Source: Rhytidiadelphus loreus (Eukaryota; Streptophyta; Bryopsida; Hypnales; Hylocomiaceae). Taken from it: 64,000 nucleotides of DNA. Positions 59,301 through 61,346 of the stretch are shown piece after piece (the stretch's first letter is position 1; each line of letters begins with the position of its first letter). Made by a program: the position numbers and the translations under genes. The stretch is taken from assembly GCA_947034895.1 (NCBI GenBank), contig OX344761.1:31074863-31138862 (forward strand), given 5' to 3'. The notes under the pieces are model-generated. The model ran no database searches, was not told where the DNA came from, and worked only from the letters and a program-made list of their open reading frames with translations.

Positions 59301-61346
59301 TTTCAAAATCCATACAACACAAGGCCCATCCAACCATGTAGATGTGTATATCCTTAGTTTTTGTTTTTTTTGTTGTACAATTTTAGAGGTGATAGTTTAG
59401 GAGTTTGGAAGTGGAGGAGAAACAATTAATTTTACTTTTGAAGTGCTTAGACACAACTGAAAACACAATCACTCTACATAGACCCACAACTAGTTTAAAG
59501 TAACAACATCTAATATTGCTTTAGTGGAAATTTGAGCATGATTTCCAATATTAAATTGTGATATTTTTTGTTGAATCTTGTAGGTAGTGAAAAAGAGATT
59601 TTAGATTCTCCTAAATTTTCTAGGTACTATATGAATAAACAACAAGTTTCCAAATTATTTGAATTAAGCTCACTTAAAATCAACCCAAGGCCTCATAAAC
59701 AACGACTATACATTTTAAGGTAAGATTAAATAGGAATGGATTTCAAAAACATGTCACAATTATGTACAATTACTCTAACTCATCACATGATTCTTCTTGT
59801 CAATCATTTTTCTAGTCTACATAAATAAATTACCATATTCCAAAAGTGTGAAAAAACTCTTGAAAACTAGAGAAATGACCAAATTTTGTGTTTTTTCTTT
59901 CATTTATATTTAATAGGAATTCCACATGACCAAAATTAAATATAAATTGGTGGGCTCACCAAACAGAAATCTGGCTCTCCAGAAATTGTTACAAATCGCC
60001 ATGAAGTTTGAGAAAAAGCCATAATAACAACTTCCAATTCTGCCACATCTGCACATTCAACAAAATGATGCTAAGTATTTATTGAAAGCCTATGCTTTGG
60101 TGCTAAGTTATCTACCATGTATTTTTCTATTTAGTGTGGCAATTAATTGTTCTAAGATTAATGTAGATTGGTGCCATTTTCAGCCCCATGATGGACACTA
60201 AATCAACATATGTGTGTAAAAATTGCATTCAGTGTGGCAATTGATTTTTCTAAGGTTAATCTAGATTGGTGCAATTAGACTTTGGGGGGACTTTCATATC
60301 AAGATAGTCTTCTTCAAATCAAAATTAATATAAAATATTATTTATTTATTTTAATTTTTTTTTTTTCATTTATCCATCTAAAAACATTATCCATGTATTA
60401 TTCTTTAGGTCATTTACTCCCCACTTTTACCCCGTACATCGTAAATTTGGAGATAATTACTTTAAAATGCAAGATAATTAGTCAAATACACTGAAATAGT
60501 TATTTAAACTATTAATCTCAAGGACATACTATTCCATGTTGGTTCTAGTTGTGGTATTGTAGCATTTGTGGTGTGCAATGGTGGCATTGTTACATTGGGC
60601 ATCCTAATTCTGATGCCAACTAATTATCCACCTATATATACTACATTTTGGTATAGTGTTGGTTAATACTTTATTTTTCCACATACAACAATTTACATCT
60701 ATATTAAAAGGATATTGGCAAACAATTCACTCTTTGTTCAATGAAATATTGAATCAACATTAATTGGTGCCACAAGGCCACCTTGAACATATGTGGTCTC
60801 ACTTGGTCCCACAAGGCCACTAGGCTAATAGAAAAGAGGTTCTTGGTGCTATAAGACCTTCTTTCTACTAGAACAACACATTTCAAAGATAAATGTTGTA
60901 CATAAACATCTTTTGTCATAATTATTTATTTATTTTATACTCACCTCCAAGAGTAGCAATCTCAATATTTTCATTTTGCATTAGGTGCACATGTACCAGT
61001 GGCTTCAATCCCTGCAAGTGGACCATTCAAGATACTAATAAATTGAGCCTTAAATACATAAGAAGGTTTGAAACATCAAATTCATTAAAAATGTTTGAAG
61101 AATTGTAGGTGATATGTTTTTTTTATTCTTAGAAGATGAATGAATTAGAAAACCTTTTCTGCAATTGCTATGCAACGTTGTTGCAAATGGAATGCAGATG
61201 TTTGTAGACCAACACTAGGACCCCAAAGAAGATGGGTGTTCAGTCCACCAGTGAGAGAGTAGAGACAACAACAATTGCCACATATGGCCACTGCGGTGCC
61301 ACTATCAACATAGTGCAAGCGTGTACCTTGATATCCCACCACATAC
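329..61346 (-). CDS. CFAP43: CFAP43-like ciliary protein gene (partial, 23 exons seen)
   Basis: Whole-gene entry. CFAP43 sits at the base of inner-arm dynein f/I1 in the axoneme, partnered by CFAP44, and is needed for normal flagellar beating. Seen here: exons joined by GT-AG introns with consistent phases encode WD40 propeller repeats (motifs such as KFLVTCGKDGTIRIW and CVSGNGHLSIWDYE), then a charged coiled-coil half with family-like blocks (ERALVDMMGGKLE, a Cys-Trp block, ALDRNF, and VLYKKFKERP before a basic linker). About 1,280 residues are recovered; animal CFAP43 is about 1,650, so roughly a fifth is missing at both ends and in one or two internal gaps. CFAP44 was considered, but the N-terminal CGN block and the DMMGG block fit CFAP43 better. 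The gene is about 97 percent intron. No frame-breaking lesion is certain; see exon 12. Confidence 0.85.
668..801 (-). CDS. CFAP43: CFAP43-like exon 22: conserved C-terminal helix
   Basis: A 134-base exon from GATTTAG to CCAAA/GTAAAG (phase 2). It encodes VDAFENKYSVAMSDDKALDR, then NFRKIFADCGDAINVLYKKF and KERP. The pattern A-D-K-LDR-F-K-F-D...VLYKxFKxRPK is the conserved C-terminal block of CFAP43. The junction completes Lys, giving KERPK-EKSSTNQQ with exon 23. Confidence 0.85.
802..2465. other. Intron sequence between exons 21 and 22
   Basis: About 1.7 kb of AT-rich sequence with homopolymer runs and many stops on both strands. Nothing coding or repetitive could be recognised apart from the element that follows it. 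Confidence 0.5.
2466..3395. mobile_element. TTAA-bounded inverted-terminus element, copy 1
   Basis: Begins TTAACCCCTAAAGGACC and ends GGAACTTTAGGGGTTAA, so the termini are near-perfect inverted repeats of about 14-17 bases with TTAA at both edges; length 930. It contains the phrase 'gcagctgcccagttttttgc' and no convincing protein. It shares its interior with the copies at 15471 and, inverted, at 28495. The layout (TTAA plus CCC-starting inverted repeats) is like piggyBac non-autonomous elements, but no transposase is present to confirm this. It lies within the intron between exons 22 and 21. Confidence 0.75.
3579..3749 (-). CDS. CFAP43: CFAP43-like exon 21: coiled coil
   Basis: A 171-base, 57-codon exon from GAATTAG to GAA/GTAAAT, phase 0 at both ends. 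It encodes DEAKCIAIEETISRLSIGVE, then an acidic turn, MSKHLERLKLLKAQSIASFS and IFKKE. It joins exon 22 as FKKE-VDAFENKY. An overlapping plus-strand frame is a shadow of it. Confidence 0.72.
4095..4676. mobile_element. Stowaway-type MITE
   Basis: Left edge TA then TTCCCTCCATCCTAAAATGA; right edge ATCATTTTGGAATAGAGGGAG then TA. Reverse-complemented, the right end reads CTCCCTCTATTCCAAAATGA, so the termini form inverted repeats of about 25 bases flanked by TA. CTCCCTC termini with a TA duplication are the hallmark of Stowaway (Tc1/mariner-derived) plant MITEs. The element is about 580 bases with no coding capacity and sits in the intron between exons 20 and 21. Confidence 0.8.
4677..5670. other. 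Intron sequence between exons 20 and 21
   Basis: AT-rich, no open frame of note. The same intron (3750-5670) may hide a small phase-0 exon of about 60 bases, judged from the expected protein spacing; none was identified. Confidence 0.45.
5671..5802 (-). CDS. CFAP43: CFAP43-like exon 20: coiled coil
   Basis: A 132-base, 44-codon exon from TCTTTAG to GTT/GTACGA (an alternative donor is three bases earlier, GTTGTA). It encodes QIKDEKEKKIRGQEAEQKKL, then RADVDELCATFNSHMEDLFQ and QRLV. The 'F-ddxLxxLfxxR' helix fits the family. About 20 residues normally separating this from the next block may be on a further small phase-0 exon that I could not locate. Confidence 0.75.
6002..6188 (-). CDS. CFAP43: CFAP43-like exon 19: ALVDMMGG block
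   Basis: A 187-base exon from TTCATAG to AAAG/GTGCAC (phase 0). After the junction Arg it reads LRAGNNATERALVDMMGGKL, then EKKLEVAAKEEEIVRPKWME and KFTKEQHIEIKAFDTMLK. The RAL-DMMGG-LE block is the clearest signature of CFAP43 that I can recognise in this gene. The open frame runs past the donor to a stop, which is intronic. Confidence 0.87.
6189..6991. other. Intron between exons 18 and 19
   Basis: About 0.8 kb of AT-rich sequence. No repeat termini or coding segments seen. Confidence 0.5.
6992..7107 (-). CDS. CFAP43: CFAP43-like exon 18: coiled coil
   Basis: A 116-base exon from AATTATAG to GCAAG/GTTTAA (phase 2). It encodes GMPNIFEVKKEEVLVQKHLN, then KVERAKAEELRKFEEQEAR, a highly charged single helix. 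The EVxxxEVxVQKxLxxxEkxkxEE pattern is that of the family just before the DMMGG block. Confidence 0.82.
7108..7593. other. Intron between exons 17 and 18
   Basis: About 0.49 kb, AT-rich, nothing recognised. Confidence 0.5.
7594..7782 (-). CDS. CFAP43: CFAP43-like exon 17: coiled coil
   Basis: A 189-base, 63-codon exon, phase 0 at both edges (CCCGCAG to GAT/GTAAGT). It encodes RLLLYMVLKDTQIEFNKKLV, then a helix DARATKISHISRIAEMKTRI and LDLHKMLSRPREYPWPNLNE. The EFNKKLxxxxxxK helix fits the CFAP43 coiled coil that follows the acidic linker. Confidence 0.82.
7783..8583. other. Intron between exons 16 and 17
   Basis: About 0.8 kb, AT-rich. It includes an imperfect inverted pair around 8432-8500 (TTTATGTTAAACATAATGTC and GACATTATTGTTAGCATAAA), a possible small hairpin. 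Confidence 0.45.
8584..8818 (-). CDS. CFAP43: CFAP43-like exon 16: acidic linker
   Basis: A 235-base exon from AAATAG to CAA/GTATGT (phase 0; one base carried in). A Ser/Met-rich start (HESVRGSMQESMVEDSEIDG) leads to a run of Glu/Asp with ESEPESEPEEEEDADLEIVE, then FLYSYFELTTTKRKRVQ. The closing aromatic segment continues into exon 17 as KRKRVQ-RLLLYMVLKDTQ, matching the family's 'dPfdLyxxxrKixQixLLqdiIy' region. The exon before it, which must end in phase 2, is unaccounted for. Confidence 0.75.
9070..9470. repeat. C/G-rich-edged repeat with 12-bp minisatellite
   Basis: C-rich motifs (GGCCCCCTCAATTGG, GAACCCCCCTCCCAACCG) flank a TA/ATG-rich minisatellite whose core unit is agtatatgtaca, repeated about seven times at 9275-9362, then ATATGGGATTTGTCCCATG and a CCCCACCCTCCCCTG tract. 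A similar arrangement appears inverted at about 54655-55015. The two long Tyr/Thr/Cys-rich frames across it are translations of the minisatellite, not genes. Confidence 0.65.
9527..9577. repeat. Near-perfect hairpin with a 7-nt duplication in one arm
   Basis: Left arm CTTTTGAGCACATTGTGACAT, two-base centre, right arm whose reverse complement is identical except for a repeated CACATTG. Such a long stem in this AT-rich background is unlikely by chance. It may be a foldback relic or a template-switch product. Confidence 0.75.
9578..11811. other. Intron sequence, probable location of a missing exon
   Basis: Lies between exons 15 (ends phase 1) and 16 (starts after phase 2). An exon carrying the missing segment should be on the minus strand somewhere in 8819-13752; no segment with the right borders and family-like sequence was recognised here. 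The small open frames present look random. Confidence 0.4.
11812..13110. repeat. Triplicated direct repeat of about 150-200 bp
   Basis: Three diverged direct copies, at about 11812-12025, 12050-12235 and 12950-13110. Each contains GGGACAAAAGTGCAACTA-like sequence, then a CTTCTA segment, TTTGACTTCCAATGAGTGCT, and an ATTTCCA-AG-TCACC end. Copies 1 and 2 are adjacent; copy 3 is separated from them by a GC-rich orphan open frame. Confidence 0.7.
12314..12679 (-). CDS. GC-rich orphan ORF, helical Ala/Glu-rich, acidic Ser-rich tail
   Basis: Not recognised. From the first ATG (12679) it encodes about 121 residues: MALLAKLYRHVEMYEHHYIK, a helix with LLQKELAKLVAQRAVEQAAR and EAEELAAQQAEIDAANARAF, then an acidic Ser tail (ESEGDEASDASFRSDQSSRS). 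The frame is open upstream to 12766 (QGYQVWSFPLLGAPIFDLK), so the true 5' end could be earlier. Base composition is far richer in G+C than the surrounding intron, which suggests an inserted fragment of another gene or element (a retroelement gag-like or captured piece). It ends in an ATT-repeat. It does not fit CFAP43. Confidence 0.4.
   Translation of the reverse strand: MALLAKLYRHVEMYEHHYIKLLQKELAKLVAQRAVEQAAREAEELAAQQAEIDAANARAFGPPLGLLVGESEGDEASDASFRSDQSSRSNQSWSSEVQDVNQGETRLEMMIIIIIRTIIIK
13753..13831 (-). CDS. CFAP43: CFAP43-like exon 15: Cys-Trp block
   Basis: A 79-base exon from TAAGCAG to CCTG/GTAATA (phase 1). It encodes IRISDLNKDILVERIKDNCW then NVMAEPG. The IKxxCWxxM block followed by Gly is a strongly family-like signature. 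The next expected segment (a strand with an N/D-Y-P motif) was not found. Confidence 0.8.
13832..15470. other. Intron sequence between exons 14 and 15
   Basis: AT-rich, no coding segments recognised. It lies directly left of the TTAA element at 15471. Confidence 0.5.
15471..16382. mobile_element. TTAA-bounded element, copy 2
   Basis: Begins TTAACTCCTAAAAGACC and ends GGTCCTTTACAGGCTAA (the right TTAA is mutated to CTAA); 912 bases. It aligns along its length with copy 1: both have AGCATG/CATGCG then GGCAACATAGAAATTTT, a GGGCAG tract, the AGTATTTTGAATCATTCTCT segment and GTAGCCAACTTGCC. It is in the same orientation as copy 1. Confidence 0.75.
16383..17002. other. Intron sequence between exons 14 and 15, right part
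   Basis: About 0.6 kb between the TTAA element and exon 14; AT-rich, nothing recognised. Confidence 0.5.
17003..17110 (-). CDS. CFAP43: CFAP43-like exon 14: coiled coil
   Basis: A 108-base, 36-codon exon, phase 0 at both ends (AAGCAG to GAG/GTATAT). It encodes APPLEKLTSKEMIVDVDLES, then KLQIVMDEKIEAAREE. The PPLEKL then Glu/Asp-rich helix matches the conserved segment after the propellers in CFAP43 proteins. It joins exon 13 as EKNLK-APPLEKL. Confidence 0.85.
17111..17653. other. Intron between exons 13 and 14
   Basis: About 0.54 kb, AT-rich. Nothing recognised. Confidence 0.5.
17654..17750 (-). CDS. CFAP43: CFAP43-like exon 13: start of coiled coil
   Basis: A 97-base exon from AGTGTAG to AAG/GTTTAG (phase 0). 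It encodes YLALGEPQRKQSYDIVDGLK then KDFQEIYEKNLK, the helical stretch that follows the propellers and leads into the 'PxLEKL' block. One base is carried in. Confidence 0.8.
17751..18257. other. Intron between exons 12 and 13, with possible microexon
   Basis: Contains the open extension of exon 12 and the in-frame TGA at 18135-18137. It also holds a candidate exon end GAATG/GTTTAC at 18092, whose GAAG acceptor would leave an exon of only seven bases. Confidence 0.45.
18258..18357 (-). CDS. CFAP43: CFAP43-like exon 12 (3' border uncertain)
   Basis: Starts after AATCACAG with the junction Asn, then EQPIGSVAVCDHLVENLKQP. The 3' border drawn uses AAAAG/GTTTAA, which gives the phase 2 needed by exon 13. 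The frame, however, stays open for another 120 bases to a TGA at 18135-18137, then runs on without a stop to GAA TG/GTTTAC at 18092, also phase 2, which would give EDEW-YLALGEP. So either the exon is short as drawn, or an intron of about 85 bases and a tiny exon lie here, or the gene carries a stop. Undecided. Confidence 0.55.
18660..19120. repeat. Tandem repeats (about 168 bp and 60 bp units)
   Basis: Two direct units of about 168 bases start near 18663 and 18831, sharing AAAACTTTGAAACAAG, GAGAATGG-TCATAAT and ATTCTCTTTGTTTTAAAC. They are followed by two 60-base units near 18998 and 19059 sharing GAATTTTCAAAGTTGA and TTTACTCCAAATCAACC. A diverged single copy of the same string lies at about 59540-59770. 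Confidence 0.7.
19205..19453 (-). CDS. CFAP43: CFAP43-like exon 11: WD40 blade
   Basis: A 249-base exon. The acceptor is TCTCTAG at 19454-19455 and the donor AAA/GTAAGG at 19204. The junction codon is Val, giving TTL-V-LLQQEQVLISGATDGCLQI. It continues LECLAVHNGLVITGGENGV. The alternative donor five bases downstream (GTAATT) puts a stop into the next exon, which decided this border. It ends in phase 1. Confidence 0.8.
19456..21418. other. Intron between exons 10 and 11, left part
   Basis: AT-rich. Short TTAA-CC-type termini (TTAATTCCTACAAGACC at 19797 and TTAAACCCTAAATGTCC at 19979) and nearby matches to the TTAA element interior suggest one or two further degraded copies, but their other ends are unclear. 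Confidence 0.45.
21419..22323. mobile_element. TTAA-bounded element, copy 6 (diverged)
   Basis: Begins TTAATCCCAAATG and ends GGTCATTATTAGTTAA; 905 bases, the same length class as copies 1, 2 and 4. Its interior keeps the order found in the inverted copy at 28495: ATAGGATCTTGCAATAGACTA, then AAATTTC, then ATAGATTGCAAGATAT. It is more diverged than the other copies. Confidence 0.55.
22324..22936. other. Intron between exons 10 and 11, right part
   Basis: AT-rich, nothing recognised. Confidence 0.5.
22937..23154 (-). CDS. CFAP43: CFAP43-like exon 10
   Basis: A 218-base exon from TTTGTAG to TTAG/GTAAAT (phase 1). It begins with the junction Ser, then FNIVFPLNAIVSTKYILEKE, and includes KNLLQYRLPD and HFNIVGHQKSGTTL. 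The LLQYRLPD strand and the closing HxKxGTTL fit the last blades of the second propeller. Confidence 0.8.
23155..24010. other. Intron between exons 9 and 10
   Basis: AT-rich. It has a short tandem at 23270-23325 (TTTTAGAAATCTTCAATTT repeated). Nothing coding seen. Confidence 0.5.
24011..24134 (-). CDS. CFAP43: CFAP43-like exon 9
   Basis: A 124-base exon from TGTACAG to AAAAG/GTGAAC (phase 2). After the junction Gly it reads DNELNALVSLARGEIVMLKV, then a polar stretch rich in Gln/Arg. EIVMLKVP is a beta strand typical of this blade. No other gene signal overlaps it. Confidence 0.75.
24135..25245. other. Intron between exons 8 and 9
   Basis: AT-rich. It holds a (TA)n tract at about 24885-24908 and a C-run at about 25083-25091. 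No coding segments seen. Confidence 0.5.
25246..25414 (-). CDS. CFAP43: CFAP43-like exon 8
   Basis: A 169-base exon from TGTGCAG to ACAG/GTCGTT (phase 1). It encodes IIQSPSSSILLIGSKTDGRL, then FFLCSKSTQFNKFELLGFTD, then MLNPIIALAW, a propeller blade closing with the LALSW-type strand. The donor GTCGTT is weak, but the next exon continues in the required phase (T-T-GDNELN). Confidence 0.8.
25415..28494. other. Intron between exons 7 and 8, left part
   Basis: About 3 kb, AT-rich. Small open frames of 60-78 codons are composed of Ile/Lys/Asn/Phe and look random. TTAA-element-like phrases occur near 26170 but without clear termini. Confidence 0.45.
28495..29208. mobile_element. TTAA-bounded element, copy 3 (inverted)
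   Basis: Begins TTTATCCCTAAATG and ends GGACCATTTAGGGGTCAA; read on the minus strand it starts TTGACCCCTAAATGGTCC, matching the left end of copy 1. Its interior holds the reverse complement of copy 1's segments: the ACATGTAACC-TAGGATCTTG part, TTTCCACCATGTAGATTGCA, and CTTTGCAAAAACCC for the GGGCAAAAAA box. It is 714 bases, so internally deleted relative to copies 1 and 2. Confidence 0.75.
29209..29865. other. Intron between exons 7 and 8, right part
   Basis: AT-rich. Nothing recognised. Confidence 0.5.
29866..29979 (-). CDS. CFAP43: CFAP43-like exon 7
   Basis: A 114-base, 38-codon exon, phase 0 at both edges. The acceptor is TTGATAG and the donor CAA/GTAAGC. It encodes GIAVTGSSSGSLNFIEIQ, then a Lys/His strand ending HTNSIDQ. 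The AVTGSSSGxLNFI pattern matches the corresponding propeller blade of the family. Confidence 0.8.
29980..32187. other. Intron between exons 6 and 7
   Basis: AT-rich. A 40-base direct repeat occurs at 30507-30550 and 30711-30751 (CATTTCAATTA-CC-CCCTC then AAAATAAATGAAAA), 204 bases apart. Nothing else recognised. Confidence 0.5.
32188..32320 (-). CDS. CFAP43: CFAP43-like exon 6: WD40 blade
   Basis: A 133-base exon from GTGCAG to GAT/GTATGT. The frame reads GGKFLVTCGKDGTIRIWSVD, a textbook WD40 repeat (GG-L-T-G-D-IRIW), then WGKEISCQAFKSSQLSLCIL. The carried-in base completes an Arg codon with exon 5, giving SFIRGGKFLVT. It ends in phase 0. Confidence 0.85.
32321..35663. other. Intron between exons 5 and 6
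   Basis: About 3.3 kb of AT-rich sequence with short random open frames. No repeat termini could be paired. Confidence 0.45.
35664..36328 (-). CDS. CFAP43: CFAP43-like exon 5: long WD40 exon with basic AT-hook-like insert
   Basis: The largest exon (665 bases, about 222 codons). It opens VTTWKEYIFQMEPYKPHCHC after GATGTAG and ends ISFI plus AG/GTTAGT (phase 2). Blades include WAPNGDMIYVGCMDGEILSF and YRRDEKQLLLGSSKGFITTI. Around its residues 106-115 there is an insert PKKKGRPRKDEK followed by an acidic stretch (EVVEDEYEPIDPND). The K-GRP-RK core resembles an AT-hook or a nuclear localisation signal, odd for an axonemal protein; it may simply be a charged loop. Confidence 0.88.
36329..39041. 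other. Intron between exons 4 and 5, left part
   Basis: AT-rich, with no coding or repeat structure recognised. Confidence 0.45.
39042..39948. mobile_element. TTAA-bounded element, copy 4 (diverged)
   Basis: Begins TTAATTCCTTAAAAGGA and ends GGTCTTTAAGGGATTAA; 907 bases, the same length as the other full copies. The termini are inverted repeats with a few mismatches to copy 1. The interior is diverged enough that assignment rests mainly on termini, TTAA edges and length. Confidence 0.55.
39949..40993. other. Intron between exons 4 and 5, sequence left of the LINE
   Basis: AT-rich, nothing recognised apart from the left LINE target duplication at its right edge. Confidence 0.45.
40981..40993. 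repeat. LINE target site duplication, left copy
   Basis: AAATTAGTATTTT occurs here and again directly after the poly(A) tail at 48924-48936. The ten bases TTAGTATTTT are not explained by the tail, so this is a good target-primed reverse transcription signature. Confidence 0.75.
41443..41582 (+). repeat. Two 70-bp tandem units in the LINE 5' UTR
   Basis: Units 41443-41512 and 41513-41582 each read CCTTGTAC-TCGTTTGTCATT, TTGTTCGGTAGTTCAACTAG, GGGTAACT-ACGGAAGGTATC. They differ at only a few bases, mostly C/T changes. They sit right before the ORF1 start, like promoter monomers of some L1 families; a promoter role is inferred. Confidence 0.8.
41607..44491 (+). pseudogene. LINE ORF1 (DUF4283-like, CCHC knuckle), broken
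   Basis: Starts at ATG 41607 (MSYKDAVRRGKPYSADEFFD) and encodes an Arg/Gln/Asp-rich, probably disordered N-terminal part. Near a C-run at 42473-42477 the reading frame shifts by one; the second frame continues FESISGEALPHDLYRNWAGR, then a DUF4283-type domain and a zinc knuckle CGSCRSPAHPTATC (C-x2-C-x4-H-x4-C) at 43139-43180. TAA at 44024 and TAG at 44054 interrupt it, yet the same frame stays open on to TGA at 44489-44491, which overlaps the ORF2 ATG. I infer the intact protein ran about 960 codons. ORF1 proteins of plant L1s bind the element RNA. Confidence 0.75.
44488..48753 (+). pseudogene. LINE ORF2: endonuclease-reverse transcriptase, broken by one stop
   Basis: ATG at 44488. Domains by residue: apurinic-type endonuclease about 1-250 (SYNVRGLND, catalytic Glu38 in LQEHK, IGDFN 150-154), reverse transcriptase about 470-760 (LKLDFTKAYDVVSWDFL, QRGVRQGCPLAPYLFL, catalytic YADD at 709-712), and a C-terminal zf-RVT domain (CNCC at 48244-48255, HRFFAC ending 48300). 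A TAG at 47983-47985 splits the frame, which continues in the same frame to 48753, so a full protein would be about 1,421 codons. Residue 245, the usual endonuclease His of the SDH motif, is Tyr (SDY). The usual GR-S-DN box is also altered (AFLPFRHILGN). Confidence 0.88.
48754..48926 (+). other. LINE 3' UTR and poly(A) tail
   Basis: T/G-rich 3' UTR of about 150 bases ending in 17 A residues (48910-48926). The right target duplication begins inside the last As. Confidence 0.8.
48937..49477. other. Intron between LINE and exon 4
   Basis: AT-rich, nothing recognised. Confidence 0.5.
49478..49639 (-). CDS. CFAP43: CFAP43-like exon 4: WD40 blade
   Basis: A 162-base, 54-codon exon with phase 0 at both edges (acceptor GTGAAG, donor CAT/GTAAGT). 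It encodes ILWDINPTKGATK, then YASFSPSNSDRVCVSGNGHL and SIWDYEQSFH, a WD40 repeat with a typical closing IWDYE. It is flanked by the two largest introns of the gene, 10.3 kb upstream and 13.1 kb (holding the LINE) downstream. Confidence 0.85.
50220..50297. repeat. (TA)n microsatellite
   Basis: An uninterrupted TA run of about 77 bases. It produces long Tyr/Ile frames on both strands that are artefacts. Confidence 0.95.
50833..50842. repeat. Target duplication, left copy
   Basis: GAGCCACTTA immediately before the element; identical to 52377-52386. Confidence 0.85.
50843..52376. mobile_element. Non-autonomous Mutator-like element, 1.5 kb, long inverted ends
   Basis: Left end CAGCGGTGCTATTCTGTGAG; right end, reverse-complemented, CAGGGTTGCTATTTTGTGAG. 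The inverted similarity extends about 150-200 bases on each side and includes TGTGAGCATGAGC, TCAAATTTTA and GACCTATTACCG. It is flanked by a perfect 10-bp duplication GAGCCACTTA. Long TIRs plus a 9-11 bp duplication are typical of Mutator-like elements. The interior has about three diverged tandem units of roughly 190 bases (51110-51850) and a nested palindrome at 51890-52160. There is no transposase. hAT is less likely because its duplications are 8 bp. Confidence 0.8.
51890..52160. repeat. Nested palindrome with CCCCTCTTGTTGTTGGGT arms
   Basis: Left arm: GATTTGTTTGAAATCGACCG, then ATAACCACTCCCCTCTTGTT, GTTGGGTTACCTCTCGGCG. The right arm, read in reverse complement, repeats these in the same order with few changes. 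The centre is an A/T homopolymer stretch. A third partial copy of the arm is at 51760-51800. Confidence 0.75.
52377..52386. repeat. Target duplication, right copy
   Basis: GAGCCACTTA immediately after the element. Confidence 0.85.
52387..54640. other. Intron between exons 3 and 4, middle part
   Basis: AT-rich, with no coding or repeat structure recognised. Confidence 0.45.
54655..55015. repeat. C/G-rich-edged repeat with TATCC/TGTATC tandem, inverted relative to 9070
   Basis: CTCCCCCTCTCCCTTCG and CTCCCTCCCCTCAGC, then ATCAATATGGGACAAAC, a TGTATC-CATAT-rich stretch, and at the right ATCAATGGTAGTTGGGGGGTGG. The last matches the reverse complement of the 9070 repeat's left end. A Met/Tyr/Asp-rich frame across it is repeat-derived. 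Confidence 0.5.
55016..57854. other. Intron between exons 3 and 4, right-middle part
   Basis: AT-rich. It includes a C-run at about 56892-56902 and a G-run at about 56954-56962, about 50 bases apart and mutually complementary. A terminus-like GGTCCTTTAAGGATTAA at 56673-56690 may be the right end of another degraded TTAA element; no left end was found. Confidence 0.45.
57855..58434. mobile_element. TTAA-bounded element, copy 5 (short)
   Basis: Begins TTAACCCCTATTGC and ends GATTAGGGGTTAA; 580 bases. The first and last ten bases are perfect inverted repeats identical to copy 1. The interior is shorter and largely different, except for a hairpin CGTCCAATTTTTGGACG near the left end. Confidence 0.6.
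58435..59959. other. Intron between exons 3 and 4, right part
   Basis: AT-rich. At about 59540-59770 it holds a diverged single copy of the repeat seen at 18660-19120 (GAATCTTGTAGGTAGTG..., AAATCAACCCAAGGCCTCAT). Confidence 0.5.
59960..60048 (-). CDS. CFAP43: CFAP43-like exon 3
   Basis: An 89-base exon from TGTGCAG to TTG/GTGAGC. The junction codon is Asp and the frame reads VAELEVVIMAFSQTSWRFVT, then ISGEPDFCL. This is the second strand group of the first propeller blade (the 'aeleyt-lafs' and 'lpDf' pattern of the family). It ends in phase 0 and joins exon 4 as PDFCL-ILWDI across a 10.3 kb intron. Confidence 0.8.
60133..60275. repeat. Tandem pair with 98-bp period
   Basis: AGTGTGGCAATTAATTGTTC-TAAG-TTAAT-TAGATTGGTGC occurs at 60133 and again at 60231, in the intron between exons 2 and 3. 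Confidence 0.75.
60276..60944. other. Intron between exons 2 and 3
   Basis: AT-rich; short repeats of GGTGCCACAAGGCCAC near 60765-60835. Nothing coding recognised. Confidence 0.5.
60945..61011 (-). CDS. CFAP43: CFAP43-like exon 2
   Basis: A 67-base exon after a TTGCAG acceptor, encoding GLKPLVHVHLMQNENIEIAT and ending G/GTGAG (phase 1). It continues exon 1 as IAEK-GLKPLVHVH, a WD40 strand of the form 'sEkglnPxihvy'. The phase fits both neighbours. The intron to exon 1 is only 142 bases, much shorter than the others. Confidence 0.8.
61154..61346 (-). CDS. CFAP43: CFAP43-like exon 1 in window: start of WD40 region
   Basis: Translates in one open frame from a TGTAG acceptor to an AAG/GTTTTC donor: YVVGYQG..., then VDSGTAVAICGN (the CGN block near the start of CFAP43 propellers) and ending QQRCIAIAEK. 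One base is carried in, so the preceding exon must end in phase 2; it ends in phase 0. There is no in-frame ATG before an upstream stop, so this is not the first coding exon. The initiator exon was not found in the remaining 2.65 kb. Confidence 0.8.

Noticed and set aside
329..61346. CFAP44 or a generic WD40 protein as the identity
   Set aside because: The CGN block at the start, the ALVDMMGGKLE block and the FxxRPK block before a basic linker fit CFAP43 better; the distinction still needs a search.
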